A stretch of 64,000 nt of DNA, from NCBI RefSeq assembly GCF_003856975.1, contig NZ_CP033107.1, positions 1,798,001 to 1,862,000 of the forward strand, read 5' to 3'. A model generated the notes under the pieces. That model was not told where the DNA came from, did no database searches, and saw only the letters and a list, made by a program, of their open reading frames with translations. Below are positions 60,755 to 64,000 of this stretch, piece after piece (position 1 is the stretch's first letter; every line of letters begins with the position of its first letter). Origin of the DNA: Plantibacter sp. PA-3-X8. GTDB taxonomy: Bacteria > Actinomycetota > Actinomycetes > Actinomycetales > Microbacteriaceae. The position numbers were made by a program, and so were the translations under genes.

Positions 60755-62038
60755 ATGACGCTTGAACGCAACTGGGCCGGCACGCACACCTTCGCAGCGC
60801 CGCGGATCGTGAACGCCACGTCGATCGACGAGGTCCGCGCACTCGTCGCGGAGGCCGCCAGGACGGGCACGCGCGTCCGCGCCCTCGGCACCCGACACTC
60901 GTTCACCGACCTCGCCGACTCCGACGGCACGCTCATCACGGTGCTCGACATCCCCGCCGACCCGGTGTTCGACGAGGCCGCCGGCTCGGTGACGATCGGA
61001 GCCGGGACCCGCTACGGGATCGCCGCCGCCTGGCTCGCCGAACAGGGCCTCGCCTTCCACAACATGGGCTCGCTCCCGCACATCTCCATCGGCGGCGCGA
61101 TCGCGACCGGCACCCACGGATCCGGCAACGACAACGGCATCCTGTCCTCAGCGGTGAGCGGCCTCGAGTACGTCGACGCCACGGGCGAGCTCGTCCACGT
61201 CCGTCGTGGGGACCCCGGTTTCGACGGACTCGTCGTCGGGCTCGGCGCGTACGGCATCGTGGTGCGCGTGACGGTCGACGTGCAGCCCGCCTACCGCGTG
61301 CGTCAGGACGTCTACCGCGACGTCCCGTGGGACGCCGTCCTCGCCGACTTCGAGGGCGTCACCGGCGGCGCCTACAGCGTCAGCATCTTCACGAACTGGC
61401 TCGGCGACACCGTCGAGCAGATCTGGTGGAAGACCCGCCTGGCCGCCGGTGACGACGAGCTGCCCGTGGTCCCGGAGTCGTGGCTCGGCGTGCAGCGGGA
61501 CTCCCTGACCGCCGGCAACCTCGTCGAGACGGACCCCGACAACCTCACGCTGCAGGGTGGTGTCCCCGGCGACTGGTGGGAGCGGCTGCCGCACTTCCGG
61601 CTCGAGTCGACGCCGAGCAACGGTGACGAGATCCAGACCGAGTACTTCATCGACCGCGCCGACGGACCCGCCGCGATCACGGCCCTGCGTGCGCTCGGCG
61701 ACCGCATCGCTCCGCTGCTGCTCGTGACCGAACTGCGCACGGCAGCGCCCGACAAGCTCTGGCTGAGCGGTGCGTACCACCGGGAGATGCTCGCCGTGCA
61801 CTTCACGTGGCGCAATCTGCCCGAGGAGGTCCGGGCGGTGCTGCCCGCGATCGAGGAGGCGCTCGCGCCCTTCGGTGCCCGCCCGCACTGGGGCAAGCTC
61901 AACCTCCTGACCGCCGAGCGCATCGCCGAGGTCGTGCCGCGGCTGGCCGACGCGCGGGACCTCTTCGAGGAGTTGGACCCGGCAGGCACCTTCTCGAACG
62001 CACACCTGGAGCGCATCGGGGTCCGTCTGCCCCGGTAG
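60755..62038 (+). CDS. Alditol oxidase (AldO/xylitol oxidase-type flavoenzyme)
   Basis: A 427-residue FAD-dependent oxidase of the vanillyl-alcohol-oxidase fold. The FAD-linking His lies in ALGTRHSFTDLA. Other conserved stretches of the alditol oxidase group are NMGSLPHISIGGAIATGTHG, GLGAYGIVVRVT, AYSVSIFTNW, a central ERLPHFR and a late ARPHWGKLN. Pattern and length match Streptomyces AldO closely. Such enzymes oxidise the terminal CH2OH of xylitol, sorbitol and related alditols with O2, releasing H2O2. CAAGCT (60742-60747) ends 7 nt before the ATG. The gene stands alone, followed by dispersed element C. Confidence 0.9.
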   Translation: MTLERNWAGTHTFAAPRIVNATSIDEVRALVAEAARTGTRVRALGTRHSFTDLADSDGTLITVLDIPADPVFDEAAGSVTIGAGTRYGIAAAWLAEQGLAFHNMGSLPHISIGGAIATGTHGSGNDNGILSSAVSGLEYVDATGELVHVRRGDPGFDGLVVGLGAYGIVVRVTVDVQPAYRVRQDVYRDVPWDAVLADFEGVTGGAYSVSIFTNWLGDTVEQIWWKTRLAAGDDELPVVPESWLGVQRDSLTAGNLVETDPDNLTLQGGVPGDWWERLPHFRLESTPSNGDEIQTEYFIDRADGPAAITALRALGDRIAPLLLVTELRTAAPDKLWLSGAYHREMLAVHFTWRNLPEEVRAVLPAIEEALAPFGARPHWGKLNLLTAERIAEVVPRLADARDLFEELDPAGTFSNAHLERIGVRLPR

Positions 62039-62059
62039 CGGGTGCCGATGGCTCGGGTG

Positions 62060-62185
62060 CCAGCGCGGTGCGCTGGCGCGAGCGCTGGGGAACCGGCGTG
62101 GGCGCGGGGCACACGCGTGAGCGCGGGCCTCCGGAGACCCGCGCCCACGCGTCAGACCCGCGGTGACGTCAGCGCACCGCGCTGG
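62060..62185. repeat. Dispersed palindromic element, copy C
   Basis: About 126 bp between the alditol oxidase and pentapeptide genes. It starts with CCAGCGCGGTGCGCTGGCG (62060-62078) and ends with CGTCAGCGCACCGCGCTGG (62167-62185), the exact reverse complement of the left unit of copies A and B. The middle has CGGGCCTCCGGAGACCCG, an inner palindrome. Same family as 44161 and 45795. Confidence 0.88.
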
Positions 62186-62199
62186 CGCAACCCGGGAGG

Positions 62200-62862
62200 T
62201 CAGTCCTCGACTCGGATGCCGAACTGCTCGGCGAACATCGCCGCGAGCTCGCCGACCTGGAACGGAGTCATCGTCGCGCCCCGCAGATGCTCGATGCCGG
62301 CGATGCGCCGGAGCTCGAGCGTCCGGAGGTCGACGTCGGTGAGCCTCGCCCGCGTGACGTCGAGACTGTTGAGGGTGCAGTCGACGAACCGCACCCGGGT
62401 GGCCGTCGCATCGGCGAGGTCCAGTTCGTCGATCGTGCAGTCCTCGAACAGGACGTCCTGCAGGACAGCACCTCGCAGGTTGACGAACCCGAGCTTGCAC
62501 CCGGTGACCCGCACCGACTGCCAGTTCGCGTCGTAGCAGTCGGCGGAACCGACCCGGGAGCCCTCCAGCTCGACGTCGCGCAGCCGAATCCGAGGGGCGA
62601 GGAGGATGGGCGCGTCCCATCGTTCGAGCCGGGTGTCGAGGAACGACGCCGCCCGGAAGTCGGTCTGGTCGGCTCGAATGCCGGTGAGCAAGGACTCAGA
62701 GATCGTGATGCCCGAGAGGTCGCGGTGCGACAGGTCGAGGTCGGCGAACCGCAGGCCTTCGACGCTGTCGTGCGCGTCGAGGGCGCCCTCGTCGCCGTCG
62801 GTCAATCCGATGAGACGGACGGGGTCGAGCCGTGGTGCCGTCGTTCCGGTGCGTTTCGCCAT
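62200..62862 (-). CDS. Pentapeptide-repeat protein, 220 aa
   Basis: A 220-residue protein built of A(D/N)LxX-type repeats, clearest at LRFADLDLSHRDLSG, VNLRGAVLQDVLFEDCTIDELDLADATATRVRF and DVTRARLTDVDLRTLE. The repeats fold as a right-handed quadrilateral beta helix. Some relatives (Qnr, MfpA) mimic DNA and protect gyrase from quinolones; whether this one does is unknown. It lacks the clean central-Phe spacing of MfpA. The ATG at 62862 has GGAGAA about 6 nt upstream. The C-terminal 35 residues form a non-repeat helical cap. Confidence 0.88.
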   Translation of the reverse strand: MAKRTGTTAPRLDPVRLIGLTDGDEGALDAHDSVEGLRFADLDLSHRDLSGITISESLLTGIRADQTDFRAASFLDTRLERWDAPILLAPRIRLRDVELEGSRVGSADCYDANWQSVRVTGCKLGFVNLRGAVLQDVLFEDCTIDELDLADATATRVRFVDCTLNSLDVTRARLTDVDLRTLELRRIAGIEHLRGATMTPFQVGELAAMFAEQFGIRVED

Positions 62863-62905
62863 GCCGTGTTCTCCCGATGCCCGTGCGTGATGGGGTGATC
62901 CGGCC

Positions 62906-62911
62906 AGCCTA
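62906..62911 (-). promoter_or_regulatory. Putative -10 box of the pentapeptide-repeat gene
   Basis: TAGGCT on the minus strand gives a predicted start near 62900 and a 5' UTR of about 38 nt with GGAGAA. Confidence 0.5.
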
Positions 62912-62944
62912 GGGGCGGCCGCCGACGGGCTTCCGAGCCACCGC

Positions 62945-63250
62945 TCAGCTCGCTGTGAACCGACCGGGGAGGAATGGCAGGAGTGGAGCGCGGTAGACGA
63001 GCGACGTGTCGACGCCGGCGGTCAAGGTGGTCCGGGCCGCGCCGTACCGCCAGACCCGGTTGAACAGGAAGACCTCGAAGGAGACGTCCGTCCCGCCGAC
63101 CTGCCAGCTCCCCGTGCCCCACTGCGCCGGCTGGCCGCGCCCGTCGAACACCACCGTCGGACGCTGGAGGGCGCCGTACCAGGGACGTCGGAGTGTCACT
63201 TCGACGCGATGCTGCGTCGGCGACGGGTCCTGGGTGACTTCGCTGCTCAT
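62945..63250 (-). CDS. Hypothetical protein, 101 aa
   Basis: A 101-residue soluble protein rich in beta strands and aromatic residues (RRPWYGALQRPTVVFDGRG, GSWQVGG, FEVFLFNRVWRYG). I recognise no family. It has no signal peptide. TAGGCT (63257-63262 on the minus strand) ends exactly 6 nt before the ATG at 63250, so an independent leaderless transcript is likely. The preceding gene on the same strand ends 9 bp upstream of the start. Confidence 0.7.
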   Translation of the reverse strand: MSSEVTQDPSPTQHRVEVTLRRPWYGALQRPTVVFDGRGQPAQWGTGSWQVGGTDVSFEVFLFNRVWRYGAARTTLTAGVDTSLVYRAPLLPFLPGRFTAS

Positions 63251-63259
63251 CGGCCCAGC

Positions 63260-63511
63260 CTAGGGCGAGCGGCGGCGTTCCCGTGGTGCCGGTGCCGGCG
63301 GGACGCGCTTCGCCGCGATGACGTCGGCGTCGGCGATCACGACCGGTCCGCGCTTGGTCTCGACCGTGCAGCCCGTGTCCGACCGCTCGACGAGCTCGCC
63401 GAGGGCGTCGGTCGCACCCGCCTCGGCGCCTTCGGGCAGCGCGAACCGCACGACGACCCGCGAACCGAGCGGTGCCTCCCGGAGGAAGCGGACGGCGTCC
63501 GGACCGATCAT
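63260..63511 (-). CDS. Small SH3-like domain protein, 83 aa
   Basis: An 83-residue protein with a small beta-barrel pattern: GSRVVVRFALPEGAEAGATDALGELV, then TVETKRGPVVI and the C-terminal AKRVPPAPAPRERR. It resembles the SH3-like N-terminal domain found before some actinobacterial acetyltransferases (as in Rv0428c) and in stand-alone small proteins; function unknown. The start is uncertain: ATG 63511 (used), GTG 63529 or further upstream. It lies just downstream of the SDR gene on the same strand, probably in one operon. Confidence 0.6.
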   Translation of the reverse strand: MIGPDAVRFLREAPLGSRVVVRFALPEGAEAGATDALGELVERSDTGCTVETKRGPVVIADADVIAAKRVPPAPAPRERRRSP

Positions 63512-63545
63512 CGCCTGGACCTCGACCACGACCGCGCGTCGAAGC

Positions 63546-64000
63546 TCACCAGGAGCTCGGGCGGTAGTCCTTGAGGAAGACGCCGAAGAGGTTCTCGCCG
63601 GCCTCACCGCGGACGATCGGGTCGTACACTCGCGCCGCGCCGTCGACGAGGTCGAGCGGGGCGTGGAAGCCCTCCTCCGCCAGTCGCACCTTGGTCGGGT
63701 GCGGGCGCTCGTCGGTGATCCAGCCGGTGTCGACGCTCGTCATCAGGATGCCGTCGGTCTCGAACATCTCCCGCGCGCTCGTCCGGGTGAGCATGTTCAG
63801 CGCGGCCTTCGCCATGTTCGTGTGCGGGTGGCCCGGGCCCTTGTACCCGCGACCGAAGACGCCCTCCATCGCGGAGACGTTGACCACGTAGGTGCGCGGG
63901 AAGTCGGATGCGGCCATCGAGGCACGCAGGCGACTGATGAGGATGAACGGGGCGGTGGCGTTCGCCAGCTGGACCTCGAGCATCTCGATGGGCTCGACCT
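63546..64000 (-). CDS. SDR-family oxidoreductase, C-terminal part (5' end outside window)
   Basis: The last 151 or so residues of a short-chain dehydrogenase/reductase; the reading frame continues past the right edge. The catalytic Ser strand is VVNVSAMEG. Where the usual YxxxK stands, the sequence is HPHTNMAKAALNMLTR, so the Lys is kept but the Tyr is replaced by Thr. The end (VDTGWITDERP, then LDLVDGAARVYDPIV) is typical of SDRs, including the PG-loop equivalent after the sixth strand. Enzymes of this subgroup are annotated as oxidoreductases but their reaction is not known. Confidence 0.82.
   Translation of the reverse strand, partial: VEPIEMLEVQLANATAPFILISRLRASMAASDFPRTYVVNVSAMEGVFGRGYKGPGHPHTNMAKAALNMLTRTSAREMFETDGILMTSVDTGWITDERPHPTKVRLAEEGFHAPLDLVDGAARVYDPIVRGEAGENLFGVFLKDYRPSSW

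Overview
The window is a GC-rich (about 70%) actinobacterial chromosome segment, most likely from Microbacteriaceae. The evidence is the gene set (coaBC, hpt-ftsH-fol, lysS, clpC, radA), a small protein family I know mainly from that family (59959-60276), LAxTG-type sortase signals, a DUF222/HNH endonuclease, and a Glu-Asp-Phe tRNA cluster. The genus cannot be fixed from sequence alone. The window cuts a gene at each end (a metallo-beta-lactamase-fold hydrolase at the left, an SDR oxidoreductase at the right).

Layout. 1-6.3 kb: MBL hydrolase, LysR regulator, NRDE protein, coaBC, a coiled-coil M23 peptidase and an SGNH lipoprotein. 6.4-9.5 kb: molybdate uptake operon (HTH-TOBE regulator, modABC). 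9.6-12.3 kb: membrane-anchored GH25 muramidase and a tetR-arsC pair in which ArsC carries an extra C-terminal HhH-like domain. 12.3-14.3 kb: DUF222-HNH endonuclease between two clusters of a short extragenic repeat. 14.8-15.3 kb: tRNA-Glu, tRNA-Asp and tRNA-Phe. 15.5-29.7 kb: second M23 peptidase, ppa, then tilS, hpt and a tightly packed ftsH-folE-folP-folB-folK-DUF3180-PH-PH-DUF2520 operon, DoxX and lysS. 30-39 kb: a cardiolipin-synthase-type enzyme and two tandem paralogous giant surface proteins ending in LADTG and LAVTG. 39-46.5 kb: baeRF-like protein, clpC, Ppx/GppA phosphatase, G6PDH-like enzyme and an ArgA-like acetyltransferase. 46.8-51.7 kb: a 1637-residue secreted nuclease/5'-nucleotidase with an LSKTG anchor. 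52.5-54.5 kb: SseB-like protein and radA. 54.65-56.6 kb: tRNA-Ser(CGA) followed by a lower-GC insert carrying a chloramphenicol-efflux-like MFS gene and ending in a near-perfect copy of the tRNA 3' end. 57-64 kb: mainly short, individually transcribed genes (small membrane proteins, SnoaL-like lipoprotein, MazG-like, DUF1653, SRPBCC, alditol oxidase, pentapeptide-repeat protein).

How the parts work together. Housekeeping clusters cover CoA synthesis, tetrahydrofolate synthesis, purine salvage, tRNA lysidine formation and proteolysis (FtsH, ClpC). A second theme is the envelope: two M23 peptidases, one muramidase, three sortase-type surface proteins, cardiolipin synthesis and several lipoproteins. 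A strong regulatory signature runs through the window: more than twenty genes have a -10 hexamer (NANNNT, usually TANNNT) ending 5-7 nt, almost always exactly 6 nt, before the start codon. This is the geometry expected for leaderless mRNAs, and I used it together with Shine-Dalgarno matches to choose starts. Intergenic DNA carries at least three families of palindromic repeats.

The strongest leads are the tRNA-Ser island, the two dispersed repeat families (one surrounding the DUF222-HNH gene), the tandem surface proteins with shared AT-rich upstream motifs, and the ArsC-HhH fusion.
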